This document shows positions 12,539 to 23,577 of a DNA stretch of 64,000 nucleotides, in pieces (the first letter of the stretch is position 1; each line of letters starts with the position of its first letter). Position numbers and translations under genes: made by a program. The DNA lies in assembly GCA_964019695.1 (NCBI GenBank), contig OZ026524.1, positions 27,010,164 to 27,074,163 on the forward strand, given 5' to 3'. The stretch is from Loripinus fragilis. Taxonomy: Eukaryota; Mollusca; Bivalvia; Lucinida; Lucinidae. Below the pieces are notes generated by a model. The model did no database searches. It saw nothing but the letters and a program-made list of their open reading frames with translations, and had not been told where the DNA came from.

Positions 12539-12771
12539 ATATAAAATGTTCTTGGTATAACTGTATTGTGTGTTATAAAATTTATAACAGGTATCCGGCC
12601 TTGCTGTTCTCAAATCAATGAGCACCACGTGCAGTTCTATTGTTTTTCCCTCAAAAATCAGGCTCCACGCACATTCAACCCCATAGTCAAACAACCCGTC
12701 TTTGTCAAAATCTGGGGGCTGTATTTGGCCTGAGTTTCTTGTCAACGCACCTCCACATCTGGTAACACATA
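12539..12771 (-). CDS. Exon: first half of second CUB domain (CUB-kringle gene)
   Basis: A 233-base exon bounded by a CCCCTTTCAG acceptor (phase 1) and a GTAAGT donor (phase 0), giving 77 whole codons. It reads CGGALTRNSGQIQPPD at residues 5-20, then a DxDxDG loop at 20-25, then VECAWSLIF, and IELH further on. These are the first cysteine, GxI, CxW and beta-strand landmarks of a CUB domain, an extracellular protein-binding fold. It aligns without gaps to the exon at 26032-26264 (also 77 codons, about half identical), so the two are paralogous. Its phase-1 start accepts the phase-1 end of the kringle exon upstream. The second half of this CUB was not found downstream. It could alternatively belong to a separate tandem gene. 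Confidence 0.75.
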
Positions 12772-13375
12772 CTGAAAGGGGTTTTAAACAAGTATTAGCT
12801 TTTTTATACCAACATGTTGAAGAAATATGAGTGCTGTCCCAGTAAATCGTGGACATTTGTAATAACATGAGACTGTATATCAGGAAACTGTGCATCAGGA
12901 ATTCCATGTAATTTGTATGATATGTTTATATACATCTAATACACATTTTGTCAAATATAGGTGCAATCCCAGTTTAGATAACAAAGTTATGAACCTTTAT
13001 TTGACTGTGTGTCAGCGTATGCGGAGGACGCAGTAAATTAGTTCGCTATATTTTTAGAGAGGGGTGGTCAAATGTTTTGTCGATACTCTCTTTATATAAG
13101 CTTGAAAAGTATCAAATATTGTTATCTATATGTTAAGTTAGTCTTCCTAGTTCAAAAAATGACTAATATTTAGTTAAGATATGTTTAGCAAATAGACAAG
13201 CCAGATATTTTAGATAAACCATTAAAATAACTGACAGAAAAATAACATGTGTCCAGTTAAAATGACAAAAGGAAACTTGTCTTTGCGGTATAACTAAAAT
13301 AATGTTTCACGAAAACTGTTTAATGATACAAGTGATTTTTCTGCCAATTATTAAACATCATAAGAATGTGATTTT

Positions 13376-13713
13376 ATAGAGGATCTTACATGATTTCTCA
13401 TGTTTTATTGATTTCATTAAACGAGTTGAGGAAAAGAGATAAAATGCGAGGCTTGCCGAGCATTTTATCTCTTTTTCGCAACGAGTTTAATAAATTCAAT
13501 AATACAAGAGCACGAATGTTAGATTCTTATTATCATATGACATTAAGAATACTTTGAAATCTCATTTCTGACGTAAAAACATTATAATTTTGTCATTATG
13601 TATGCAACGTTGTTATAGACGTCATAACTTTCCCGTAAATCTATAAACCGCTAGTGGTTTATCGATTTTATTACATGGCGTTATTTCACTCCCAGACGCC
13701 ATGTCATATGATA
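13376..13713 (+). mobile_element. Palindromic interspersed repeat (inverted copy at 23.2-23.5 kb)
   Basis: The core is ATTAAACGAGTTG, then AAAAGAGATAAAATGC, a short loop, GCATTTTATCTCTTTT and CAACGAGTTTAATAAAT: a hairpin of about 40-base arms. The flank to about 13713 (ACGTTGTTATAGACGT, CGCTAGTGGTTTATCGATTTTAT, CATATGA) also matches the reverse complement of 23190-23530 at roughly 85% by eye. Confidence 0.75.
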
Positions 13714-14417
13714 GTTAACCAAAACGCATTGAAAGTCTAATTGTTGCGCTGTACAGTTTTTATAAATGTAGCATTTTCTGAAAATTAAAATGTAGTAGGC
13801 ATGAAAAATATTCTATAAAATCAGTGCTGATGTCGGAAACGTTTCAAATATTCAAAACTATACCTTGAATAGTCACTAGATGAGGTGGTAATACATTGTG
13901 TGAAATACAACTTCGAAAATTAATTGAATGTACAGTAATATTTGTTCTAGTTGAATTCTATTACAAAGATTTTGAAGTGCTCCGTACACACCGATACTGT
14001 AACCGTCAAGTAAAGGTTATAACTTTGTTATCTAAACTGTGATTTCTACCATATTTGTATATACTGTTTCCTAGATGTATGTTAACAAGTAAGTATATGT
14101 GTTATTTGGAAATTGTTAAAAAACAAATCAATTTAAGCCACGCACTCCACTGGCTTTAAATGTTGCTGCAGTCAGTTCAATGGCAGTGGTACAGCCCATT
14201 CCGGAAAGTCCGTCACAATTCAAGAATCGAATCACACCTCGGGTGTATATAAGAAGCATTATGCATAGTACTATGTACTAAAAAGCTCCATTTTGTTAGC
14301 CAGGACTGGTGTATGGCAAATTAGTTCTGTACCATGAGGGCTCTAGTTCTTTAGCATGCATGTGGGTTCAGCCCTATCAAATTAGATTATTCTGATAATT
14401 CGAAAGTTTAATTAACA
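13714..14417. other. No recognisable gene
   Basis: AT-rich non-coding sequence; nothing supported. Confidence 0.4.
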
Positions 14418-14500
14418 GAATAAATGAAGTTTATGTATTTTCAATAAATTATCGCTATAGCGATATTTTATTGACAAAACATAAACTTCATTTATAACCA
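14418..14500. mobile_element. Short palindromic MITE
   Basis: AATAAATGAAGTTTATGT and ACATAAACTTCATTTAT form long arms around the centre ATCGCTATAGCGAT. Nearly the whole 80-base unit is self-complementary. Confidence 0.8.
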
Positions 14501-14799
14501 TTTGTTTTGCTGTAATCACACTTGCTTTTGTGTCAACATGTTTTTGTGACGTCAGCGTTACGTTATATAACGTTCAGCGTCACGTTATCACCCGCATTAT
14601 CAAAGTAGATCCTCGATATAATCCGTGGTCTGATTCTACGGAATTTCGCGGAATTGGCCGAAGCAGTTCCGATTGTGGTTCAGCCCTTGAATTATCTACA
14701 AAATAGTTTTCCACATTGGGATAGTACTAACTAAAATATAAACTTACAAGAAACAGGAAATATTATAGAAGTATCCCCTTTTGATCAAGCAAATCTTTT

Positions 14800-15045
14800 T
14801 GCATACATTTTAGCCGTGACATGTACTTTCCAACAATGTTGTTTATTATGACAAGTGTAGACTGAGACGAGCCTGTACAGCCTCCTGTTAAGTTTAAAAA
14901 CTCTAAATGATGTTCAGTCAGTAGCTTAACAATCATAGAATATTCAAGCGACCTGGAAAGGCTCTGATCAGACTGCGCGTATGCGCAGGCTGATCTGAGG
15001 CTTTGCTGGTCGCACATACCACATTGTTGGAAATCTCATGTCGCT
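14800..15045 (-). mobile_element. MITE, CCAACAATGTGG family, fullest copy
   Basis: In minus orientation it begins with GAGATTTCCAACAATGTGG, then TATGTGCGACCAGCAAAGCC, a GCGCATACGCGC hairpin, then GGAGGCTGTACAGGCTCG, and ends with ACAACATTGTTGGAAAGTAC. The two CCAACAATGT ends are inverted repeats. The open frame at 14763-15017 is only this repeat. Confidence 0.75.
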
Positions 15046-15059
15046 GCTCATTTGTAGTT

Positions 15060-16215
15060 TTGCACTACATATACCATAGGGGCCCCTAGGGGTTTGGGGA
15101 TCTGGGGAAAACGGCTATTTATTTTCAGGGAGCTGGGGAGCACTGGCAATTATTTTAGGGGATCTAGGGAGCAAGCTCATAGTTTTGGGGATTTAGAGGG
15201 CTCTGCCAGAAAATAAACAAAAATAAAGGAAAAGCCTCCATTTTGTTTTCATTTTTAAAAATTTCTTCTGCTTCTAGCCCCCAGACCCCCTTCGAAATGC
15301 TGAATGTATTTAAATTCTTACTAACATGATCATCTAGATTGATCTAAGAGAGAGATCTTGCAATTAAATTTTATTGTTTGTTTATTATCCTTAAAATTGT
15401 CGATTTTTAGGTTGGTATAACATACTTGGGGACGCCCAGATTGCAATAGATCGAACCATTTTTTTCAATGTTTTCCCGGGGGAGCCGCTAGCATCAAACA
15501 GTGTGACTACACATTGTAACAGGGCTACCTACGCGCCTGCTATGTAATTATCTATTTAGGTAATTAGCCCTTTTTATAGAAATTTTTAAAGAATGTTTAT
15601 CAGATAATTACTTAATTGATGTAACTAAAGTTAAAAAAGTGTATAGGCGCCAATAGTAATTGTAAAAAGGACTTTTTATGGTTAAAAGAAATAAATGCTT
15701 TCACTAAATTCTCTAAAAATATCCCGTCTAAGCTGTTGGAAAAAATCAGACCCTGCTCCCAAAAAGAAAAACAAATGGTCTGTCTCTAATTTTAAAAAAT
15801 CAAATCTAATGAGCATTCATCCAAGCCTACTCTTCCAGATACAGCAACAAGATTTTAGGGGTGGTCTCATACTTTGAGCCATATATAATGCATTTCATTG
15901 AAATAAATATAGGTCATGTATTCCATGGTTAAGCCCTTTCTTGACATGAATAAGGCAAAATATTAAGTGATCATTAAGTCATGCGCTATTATATAGCTTC
16001 ATAGTTTTTAAGTATGTAATCTTAATCCTACAGAAAAAACATTTTAGGGAGAATCGGCTTATATTTTTGGGGATTTGGGGAGAAGCTGAACTATTTTAGG
16101 GATTTGGTGAGTCAAGGCAAAATACTTTTAGGGAGACGAGGAAATTATTTTCAGGGATATGGGGAGATCAATGCATTATTTTCAGGGATCAAGGGAGCAT
16201 AGACCCCCCCTGGGG
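15060..16215. repeat. GGGGATCTGGGGAG-type repeat blocks flanking a 0.75-kb core
   Basis: Two blocks (15070-15210 and 16045-16200) carry tandem, degenerate units such as ATTTTAGGGGATCTAGGGAG and ATTTTCAGGGATATGGGGAG of about 35-45 bases. The outer edges are ATAGGGGCCCCTAGGGG on the left and CCCCCCCTGGGGCC on the right. The paired blocks and G/C-rich edges suggest one element of about 1.15 kb. The core has no recognised protein. Confidence 0.55.
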
Positions 16216-16683
16216 CCTCACTAAATTCAAAATGACATGCTTGAACAAGTTGGGTAAGGCTGTCAAAATGCTCAAAAACAAATTATTATAAAAGCACATC
16301 AAGTCACTGATTTTTAAACAAGAATTAGAGTAGATAGGAAGGCAAAGATCAGGAATCGATACAATCAAGTACCACACGTGACCCGGGACACCATATTGAT
16401 AAGTAACAAAAACACAAGAAAACACAATACACAATAGAGCCAAGCAAACCAAATAAACAAGCAAACGCTATCCTACACAACAAATTGCATTACATCAATT
16501 CAATTTACGTCAGTACATTAATAAGTTGATTCTATCTTAAATGAAAATAACCATGTTTACCCTTAAAATAAGGATTGAAAGACCTTCTCTAAACAGAGTA
16601 AACACAAGTTCAGCCTGCAGTGTCACCAGGGTCAACACATTTTGTGGCCTTCTCCTGGGCAGTAACCAGTACTGGGCCAGGAA

Positions 16684-16896
16684 GTGTTATGGTTTGTGTA
16701 TGTATTTTATGATTGGAGCATGGCTCAACGGAAAGTGGTTCTGGAGAAGCTGGGCATCGCACCTGCGACACCTGGTTTACAAGGCATGCATAGCGCTTAT
16801 CAACTACACCACGGCAGGGTTAACACTGTCATCCAAGCTTCACATGCTATTCTCCTCATCAGGCAGTCAACTTTATTTACCCAAGTTTTAGAATAA
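16684..16896 (+). other. Unassigned open frame in a locally GC-richer patch
   Basis: The frame includes a MAQRKVVLEKLGIAP stretch and stays open to about 16896. Base composition from 16600 to 16860 is visibly less AT-rich than its surroundings, which could mean an old exon, a retroposed gene piece or transposon coding sequence. Two overlapping frames are open here, so the reading frame is uncertain. I recognise no family. Confidence 0.2.
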
Positions 16897-16919
16897 ATAT
16901 GGTTAGAATATATGAGCCT

Positions 16920-17165
16920 GGACATGAGATTTCCAACAATGTGGTATGTGCGACCAGCAATGTGGTATGTGCGACCAGCAAAGCCTCAGAACAGCCTAAG
17001 CATATGTGCAGTCTGATCGAAGCCTTTGCTAGTAGCATGAATATTTTATGACTGTTAAGCGACTGTCTGACCATAATTTGGAGTTTCTAAGTTTAAAAGG
17101 AGGCTGCACAGGCTCGTCTGAGTCTACACTTGTCAAAATGCCACATTGTTGGTAATCACATGCCG
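16920..17165 (+). mobile_element. MITE, CCAACAATGTGG family
   Basis: Starts ATGAGATTTCCAACAATGTGG and ends CCACATTGTTGGTAATCACATG, inverted repeats of about 20 bases. A 20-base segment (CAATGTGGTATGTGCGACCAG) is tandemly duplicated at 16937-16979, a private feature of this copy. Confidence 0.8.
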
Positions 17166-17580
17166 GGCTCAATTAGGTTTATACAATACAATACATCAAT
17201 TTTGTAGCAAAGTTGATGCATTTGCAGTACCTTTTTCTTTTTTAATATTCTTTTATCTAAAATTTCTAATTTCATTTTTAGGCAAATTATATTCAAAACA
17301 AATATTATTTTTTCTTTATGTCTTTTTAAATAGCATTTATTTATTATGAATACAATATTTTTAATCAAATATCCACCAATTTCATTATATATTTTACATC
17401 AACATATCTTTCAACAAGATTAATATCAATTGATAATCAGAAAATACCTACCTCTTTAATACCATGAAATGAATTCATAATCACCTTGTTATAACCCCTA
17501 TAGGGATGAGCGGTACCAATATAATTGAGTAAAACTTTAGGTCATTAAATGGTTTGGAACTTAATCAGGAGATACTTTCT
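17166..17580. other. AT-rich segment; BEL/Pao integrase not found
   Basis: The coding trace of the BEL element fades near 17585. No integrase HHCC or DDE landmarks and no second LTR are visible here. Confidence 0.4.
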
Positions 17581-17584
17581 TCTT

Positions 17585-18212
17585 GCACACAGGTGTCTCA
17601 TCAACCAGTTTATCCACTGGTGGAGCCTCTCCAGCTATCAGTTTGGCTTCAAACATCACCTCAGTTTGTCTGAATTCTTCTTCAGTCTGTTTTCGAATTT
17701 TATCTTTTTTTTTTCTTCAGAATAATCACATTTCCACATTGGCTAATCATATCTTGACTTTGTTGTCCATTCTTGTCCATGCCACCATAATCTGTTTTCT
17801 TTAAGCTCAAGGGTTGACGTTCCTCTGCTAGCCATATCGGCAGGATTTTCAGTCGTTGAAATATAACGAAAGTTTATGTCTTTATCTTCTTTAATCTCCT
17901 TCACTCTATTTTCTACAAACCTTTTCAGTGGTTTTGTACTACTGATCCAGCTCAGTACACACTGAGAGTCTATCCATATATCTTTCTTACATATATCTAG
18001 TTTAAGCTCTTCTTCAACAAATTTCAGGCATCTCTTACCTATGAGTGCAGCTAATAGTTCAAGTCTTGGGATTGATATCTTTTTGTTTGGTACTAGTCTT
18101 GCTTTTGAAAATATAAGACCGAATCTACAGCTGACTTCATTTTCTTGACGCAAGTATACTGCTGCTCCATATGCATATTTCAATGCATCACAGAATACCA
18201 ATATCTGCAATA
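17585..18212 (-). pseudogene. BEL/Pao RNase H region
   Basis: Reads FCDALKYAYGAAVYLR at the start, then SIPRLELLAALIGKR, IWIDSQCVLSWI and ENPADMASRG: the RNase H and connection landmarks of BEL/Pao pol. The frame joins the RT by a one-base shift near 18212. The usual DAS of the first motif reads DAL here. A lysine-rich tail continues to about 17585 before coding traces end, where the linker to integrase should follow. The element lies in the intron between the kringle exon and the second CUB exon, in the same orientation as that gene. Confidence 0.85.
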
Positions 18213-19239
18213 ATCAACCATTCCTTTTTGATCCAAACCAATATACCTTGGAAACTGACAATGGTATAATTCCTTTAAACCTTCCTTTATAATATACCAC
18301 TGTCTCTTGTCTTGTTCTGACAAATGTCTATCCCAGGAAATCTTCTGACTACATAGATTTTGTAAAAATATTTTCCCACGTAATGTGACTGGGCTGAACA
18401 GGCCAAGTGGATCATAAACAGATGCTATTTGCTGTAGGACGGTTCTTTTTGAAAGAATTAGTTCATCACCTCTTTGGCTACTCAACGATAGATAGTCCTC
18501 TTTGACTGACCATGTTAATCCAAGAACATTGATGCCTTCTCTGTTTGCTTTGTCACACTCTGGTATTTCATTCAAGACCTCTTCACTGTTTGACATCCAA
18601 TCACGTAGATTCATTGCTGCAGTTTTGAACAGCTTTTTACCAACATTGTAAAGATTTATAGCATCCTGAACTGAACTTGTCCCTGTGATAACATTATCAA
18701 CATATATGTTTTCTCTAAATTTTTGTCCCATATCACTGTTGCAAGTCTTCAAGTGATGGTCGATTGTTGCAGCTAATAGAAAGGGGCTTGATATGATTCC
18801 AAATGGTACACAGCAGAAGCAAAAGACATGAACGTTATTTTCAACTTCTAATTTGTTTTTTCTTTCAACCAAAAGAATCTAGTAACATTTCTTTCACAAT
18901 CCTGAAGTCAAATTTGTAGAAAGGCTTTTTCTATGTCTGCAACCATGGCAATCTTATTTAAGCAGAAATGAAATAATATTCCTGTTAATTTTTTAATAAG
19001 ATTGGCCCTCTGTATAAGCACTCATTTAGGCTCTTGTTTCCTAATTAACACTTAGCTGATGCGTCATACACCACTCTAAATTTTGTGGTTGCCTTTGATA
19101 GATTGATCACAGCATGATGAGGTATATAATGCTTGATTGAGTCATTCGAATCATATCCTACTTGTTCAATAACACCTTTATCAAGCTGGTCTTCTATGAT
19201 TTCATCATATTTCTGTATCAATACAGGATCATTCTTCAT
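18180..19239 (-). pseudogene. BEL/Pao reverse transcriptase, broken
   Basis: The 5' part (19239-19045) reads YIPHHAVI and FRVVYDASAK, the entry to the RT domain. The main part (18872-18180) reads VPFGIISSPFLLAATI, then the catalytic block IYVDNVITG at about residues 56-64, and QQIASVYDPLGLFSPVT, typical of Pao pol. The catalytic box is YVDN rather than YVDD, a form I associate with this clade. About 170 bases between the two parts carry stops and shifts and have lost the central palm segment. The enzyme would copy the element RNA into DNA; this copy cannot. Confidence 0.85.
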
Positions 19240-19583
19240 TCTGCTAACAAGTGATCTTAATCTTCACAGTGCTAGTGCCTTATTCTCTGGTAAGTCAGGA
19301 CAATCCTCCTTCCATGGCCACCTTACAGAGTACCGTCCTTGGTCATACTTCAATGTTTCTCTAAACTTCTTTAATGCTACATCATTATCACACTGATCTG
19401 GAGAATCACTTATTCCTATAGTTCTAACTTCCAAAAATCTTCTAAATTTGGTTTCATGGGGAGTGATTTGTCTACACAGGTCAGAAATGTTGTTTTCTTG
19501 TGTATCTGTTTTCCATGTGTCAGTATAAGCATGTTTGACTCTGTTGTGTTTTCAATAGTTTCACTTGTTCGCCCTGATAGAAT
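19240..19583 (-). pseudogene. BEL/Pao protease-RT linker, degraded
   Basis: This stretch separates the protease and RT blocks. It should encode the pol linker, but no continuous frame remains. Fragments can be read in more than one frame. Confidence 0.5.
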
Positions 19584-20015
19584 TCAGCCCAATTTGGAAC
19601 CAAGCATGTATAGGCCTGGTTGAATCTCATTTTTTTTAGGAAGTATCATGTCAAGATAGTAATCATTTCCAATTAACAGATCAATTGATGATATTTCTCC
19701 TTTACTTGGTAGGTCATCTGCAAGTGAAAATTCATTCCATAAACATTTCCAGTTGTCAAGCGATTTTAGATTCACTGGCCTTCTTTGAATCGACTCCGCG
19801 ATTTGTGGAACTACATTTGCATTGATTTTCATAATCCTACCATCTTTTAAAACTATGTCTAACTTGGTGTTGCGGGTTTCAGTCCTTTTGGGTTTTTCTG
19901 AACCAAAAGTTACCAGCATAAATTCATCCCTGTCTTCTAGTTTTAAATTCAACTTTTTGGCTAAGGGCTCCGTTATGTATGTCCTCTGACTACCTGAGTC
20001 AAGAAGAATGCGCAT
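19584..20015 (-). pseudogene. BEL/Pao aspartic protease (DUF1758-type)
   Basis: The block ILLDSGSQRTYIT at residues 3-15 is the D-S-G active site of Pao-type retropepsin. SSIDLLIGNDYYLDMI at about residues 109-124 matches the second conserved LIG(N/S)DYY motif. A stop separates it from gag. The protease matures the gag-pol polyprotein in an intact element. Confidence 0.85.
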
Positions 20016-20149
20016 TTCCTGCTTGATGTCACTTTCTGGATTTTAATATCTGTTTTAGCAGTTTGCATCAACACCATCTCACCTGATGAAATAAGACTAT
20101 TTTCTGTGTATACTACTTCATCCTGTACTGGCATCTCTTCAGCAAAGCT

Positions 20150-21055
20150 TTAATTTTCTCTATGTGTTGACCCAAACTTTTTCGGGCATAGACTCCTGTG
20201 ATGATGTTTCACCTGACCACTGTAAACACATTTTATCCTTTGATGACAGCTTCCTGCCTGGTGGCTTTGATTCAAACAGAGATAGCAGCTTCCTTTTATT
20301 TTCTGTTTTCTGGCTTCTACTGTTCTATATGTTGTACATTCATCACTCCAGTGGGTCTCCTCACAGTATCTACATCTGGGATGAAACTTCTTTCTTTCCC
20401 TTTTATTATCTGTAACTTGGACTCCTGCCACTAGGGCTTCAGCAGAACTAACAGGTATACTTGGCTTGTGAAGGTTTTCAGATTCTTCTGTCTTTACAGC
20501 ACAAGCATTTTGCTCAGCTCTCTCTCTCTCTCTCTCTCTGGCTGCAACATAGTCATTTAACCTTTCCCGAAGTCCATTGACTGTCCATTTGGCTCTAGCT
20601 CCCTTTTGTACCTCAAGTTGAAATAAAACATCTTTTGGTAGTTTAGATGTGATCATTGAGATAAAAATATCTTGACTTATGTCCTGTTCAAGAGCTTTCA
20701 GACTTCTCAGATGTTTTTCTATTTGGTTGTATAAACTACGTAGTCCCTTTGGAGTATTTAGAGCCGATTTTAAATTGATAAGCTCTGTATAATATGAAGA
20801 CACAACAGCCTGCGTATCTCCATACCTTTCTTTTAATAGCTCCACTGTAACAGCATAATTATCATTTGAGAGTAAGATACCTGACACAGAGCTTTTGGCC
20901 TCTCCAGTCAGTTTACTCATTAAATAACTCAGCTTTTCAATATCAGAAAGTGTACTGTTTTCATGGATAGATGCCTCAAAAGAGTCCCAAAACTCTGTCC
21001 ATTTTAAATTTTCTCCATTAAAAGAGGGAATTTCCAATTTTGGAAGTCTACTGAA
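20150..21055 (-). pseudogene. BEL/Pao gag capsid and zinc knuckles (DUF1759-type)
   Basis: The frame begins in the conserved LPKLEIPSFNGE box (the L/M residue is a TTG codon) and continues with LKWTEFWDSFEASIHEN, the DUF1759 hallmark. Two zinc knuckles follow: CRYCEETHWSDEC (CX2CX3HX4C) and CYLCLNQSHQAGSC (CX2CX4HX4C). A third, CVYSGQVKHHHRSLC, has lost its second cysteine to serine. A stop lies just upstream of the LPKLE box. An RERERERAEQ run reflects a TC microsatellite at about 20520-20540. Confidence 0.85.
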
Positions 21056-21198
21056 TTACCTGCAGAGGATTGTCTTCGACTGGGTTGGTTCATATTTAAT
21101 GGCTGTTGTTGTTGGATTTGCTTGCTGTTGTCCTATAATAACTTGCTGCATTTGGGCTGTCATCTGTATCATTTGATTAAACTTTTCTTCTGTCACTG

Positions 21199-21555
21199 TT
21201 ATTGATGACCAATTTCTGAAGGTAAATTCTGGTCTTGAAGTGATTCCTGAATATCCACCAGCTCATCATGGCATTCTATAACAGAGGCAATGTATGACCA
21301 TTCATCGTTGATTAGCTGTTCCACTTCTTGTTTTCCACTCTGTCCCTCAATAACAACTGACAATCGCTCATTGCTTTGCTCAAGTTTTTCGATTAAGTCA
21401 TTAAGTCTATTTACACAATTTTTCAAATTCTTTGAAAACACTTTACTTTCATACTGTTCAGCATCTTCCTCAATCAGACGCTTTCCTTTTTCCAATTCTT
21501 TCTCCAGCAAGTTTCTATATCTTGTCCTATTACCCTTTAAGAAGGAAGTAGACAT
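21199..21555 (-). pseudogene. BEL/Pao gag N-terminal coiled-coil region
   Basis: ATG-started frame of 118 codons, rich in Glu, Lys and Leu with heptad-like spacing (LIEKLEQSNERLSVVIE), as in the N-terminal part of Pao gag. It begins about 60 bases after the primer binding site, the expected position. It is separated from the DUF1759 block by stops. Confidence 0.75.
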
Positions 21556-21613
21556 ATTTCATATGTATATGTATTGTCATTCATCCAATTTGAATTTAAT
21601 CTGTGTCTCTAAA

Positions 21614-21635
21614 GGTTCCCGGGTTTCAGTGCCAA
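21614..21635 (-). other. BEL/Pao primer binding site
   Basis: Minus strand reads TTGGCACTGAAACCCGGGAA, a tRNA 3'-end complement of the TGGCRCTGAAACCCGGGA type, placed between the LTR end and the gag ATG. Confidence 0.7.
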
Positions 21636-21640
21636 TTTAA

Positions 21641-21846
21641 TGTAGGGAAACATTGATAAACACATATACATTTGATGCCATTTAATATACTGTCACATGA
21701 AAAATTATAATATCATTTGTCAAGTACATCTTTTATCAATATTTGTTATTCAAATAATATAATTCAAATAAATGCCTGTTTATACGTTGTATTCCTAGTC
21801 CTGCTGAGTATTCCTCATAAGAATATTGTCACTTTGACTGTTTTTT
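21641..21846 (-). mobile_element. BEL/Pao 5' LTR, 3' portion
   Basis: On the minus strand the LTR would end with CCCTACA five bases before the PBS. The AT-rich segment up to 21846 is read as LTR. It is interrupted by the HINE element at 21847. The LTR 5' edge and the partner LTR were not found. Confidence 0.5.
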
Positions 21847-22610
21847 ATGCCCCCGCCATTTATAATGGGGGGGCATATAGCATCACCCTTGTCCGTACGT
21901 CCGTACGTACGTACGTACATACGTACGTCCCGTACGTACGAAAAATGGTTTCCTGGCGATATCTTTTGAAAACATTGGTGTATTGGATTCATATTTCATA
22001 CACAGGTATATACTCATAAAAAACAGGTCAAGTTCGATTACGGGTAAAATCCACCAATTATTATCAGAGTTATGGCCCTTGATCTTCGAATGAAAAATGG
22101 TTTCCGGGCGATATCTTTTGAATACAGTTATGTATTGGATTCATATTTCATACACAGGTATATAATTATAAAATACAGGTCAAGTTCTATTATGGGTAAA
22201 ATCCACCAATTATCATCAGAGTTATGGCCCTTGATCTCGGTACAAAAAATGGTTTCCGGGCGATACTTTTGAATACATTGGTGAAATGGATTTATATTTC
22301 ATACACAGGTATATAATCATAAAATACAGGTCAAGTTTGATTACGGATAAAAATCAAACAATTATTATCAGAGTTATGGCCCTTGATCTCCGTATGAAAA
22401 ATGGTTTCCGGGTGATATCTTTTGGATAGGTTGGTGTAATGGATTCATATTTCATACACAGGTATGTAATCATAAAATACAGGTCAAGTTTGATTACGGA
22501 TAAAATCCATCGGTTATTATTAGAGTAATGGCCCTTTGTTAATGACAATGCCCTATTTATGCGAATTTGGCAATAGCGGGGGCATCCGTGTCCCATGGAC
22601 ACATTTCTAG
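21847..22610 (+). mobile_element. HINE/pearl-type non-autonomous Helentron
   Basis: Left subterminal repeat ATGCCCCCGC (21847-21856) is the exact inverse of GCGGGGGCAT (22576-22585). A CGTACGTACGT microsatellite (about 21894-21940) is followed by four core units starting ATGGTTTCC at 21945, 22097, 22249 and 22401 (152-base period). The right end is a perfect hairpin GTGTCC-CAT-GGACAC (22588-22602) followed by ATTT, then CTAG (22607-22610) and T. This matches the published plan of bivalve pearl/HINE elements. It sits at the BEL LTR, so it is younger than the BEL insertion or lies at its edge. Confidence 0.9.
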
Positions 22611-23189
22611 TTTTTTCAGGATAATAATTAAAAACACTTTTTGTGCATCTGCACCACTGTCTCTTGTTACCAATGTAATTAAACTTGAAGTCAACGTTAC
22701 TTAACGTTATGATGTCACGACGTTAACGTCGCTTAAACCTTAATTGACTAATCTTTCTATTTAAATCATAATTGACTCTTTTCATATCATAAATGCATAT
22801 ATAGATATATTTAAATCTGCAGAATAATTAGAAAACTAAATATAAAAATAAATATTTCAATCAATCGCAGGATTTCTGCGACAGTGTGGGCAACATTTTA
22901 AGTGTCATCAAAATCTTAACATACGTTATCTCGTATTGAGGGGTCATTAATATAGCTTGTTGAAAAAATAACATACTTTTCAGTTCATGGTGATGCTTTT
23001 TGCTTTTGTTTTTTTAAAAACACAATCATTTTGTTAAATTGTTAAATAAATGACATTCATCCATACTTTCAAAGAATTTTTATGGTATAGAAATGTCCCA
23101 TTAAATATTCCAGCAAGTTTCAATTACAATACTTAATGTATTCAATAATTGAAATGGTGTTTTAATATCAATGGATAAAAAATTACATT

Positions 23190-23530
23190 TATCATATGAC
23201 GTCGTGTCTGAGAGTAAAATAACGCCTTGCAATAAAATCTGTAAATCACTAGTGGTTTATCAATTTTCGGGAAACGTTCTTACGTCCATAACAACGTTGC
23301 TTATATAATGTCAAAATTATAACGTTTTTACGGCAGAAACGAGAGATTTCAAAGTTATCTTAATGTCATATGATAAATACAATCTAACATTCGTGCTCTT
23401 GTATATTTGAATTTATTAAACTCGTTGCGAAAAAGAGATAAAATGCTTGGCAAGACTCGCATTTTATCTCTTTTCCCCAACTCGTTTAATAAATTCAATA
23501 AAACATGAGCACTCATGTTAGATCCTCTAT
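23190..23530 (-). mobile_element. Palindromic interspersed repeat (inverted copy of 13.4-13.7 kb)
   Basis: Reads in reverse the same blocks as 13376-13713, including the AAAAGAGATAAAATGC / GCATTTTATCTCTTTT hairpin. It ends about 50 bases from the kringle exon donor. The open frame at 23355-23579 is only repeat. Confidence 0.75.
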
Positions 23531-23577
23531 ATATGCCATGTGCATGCAGTATGGATAGTATGTAGAAAAATACATAC

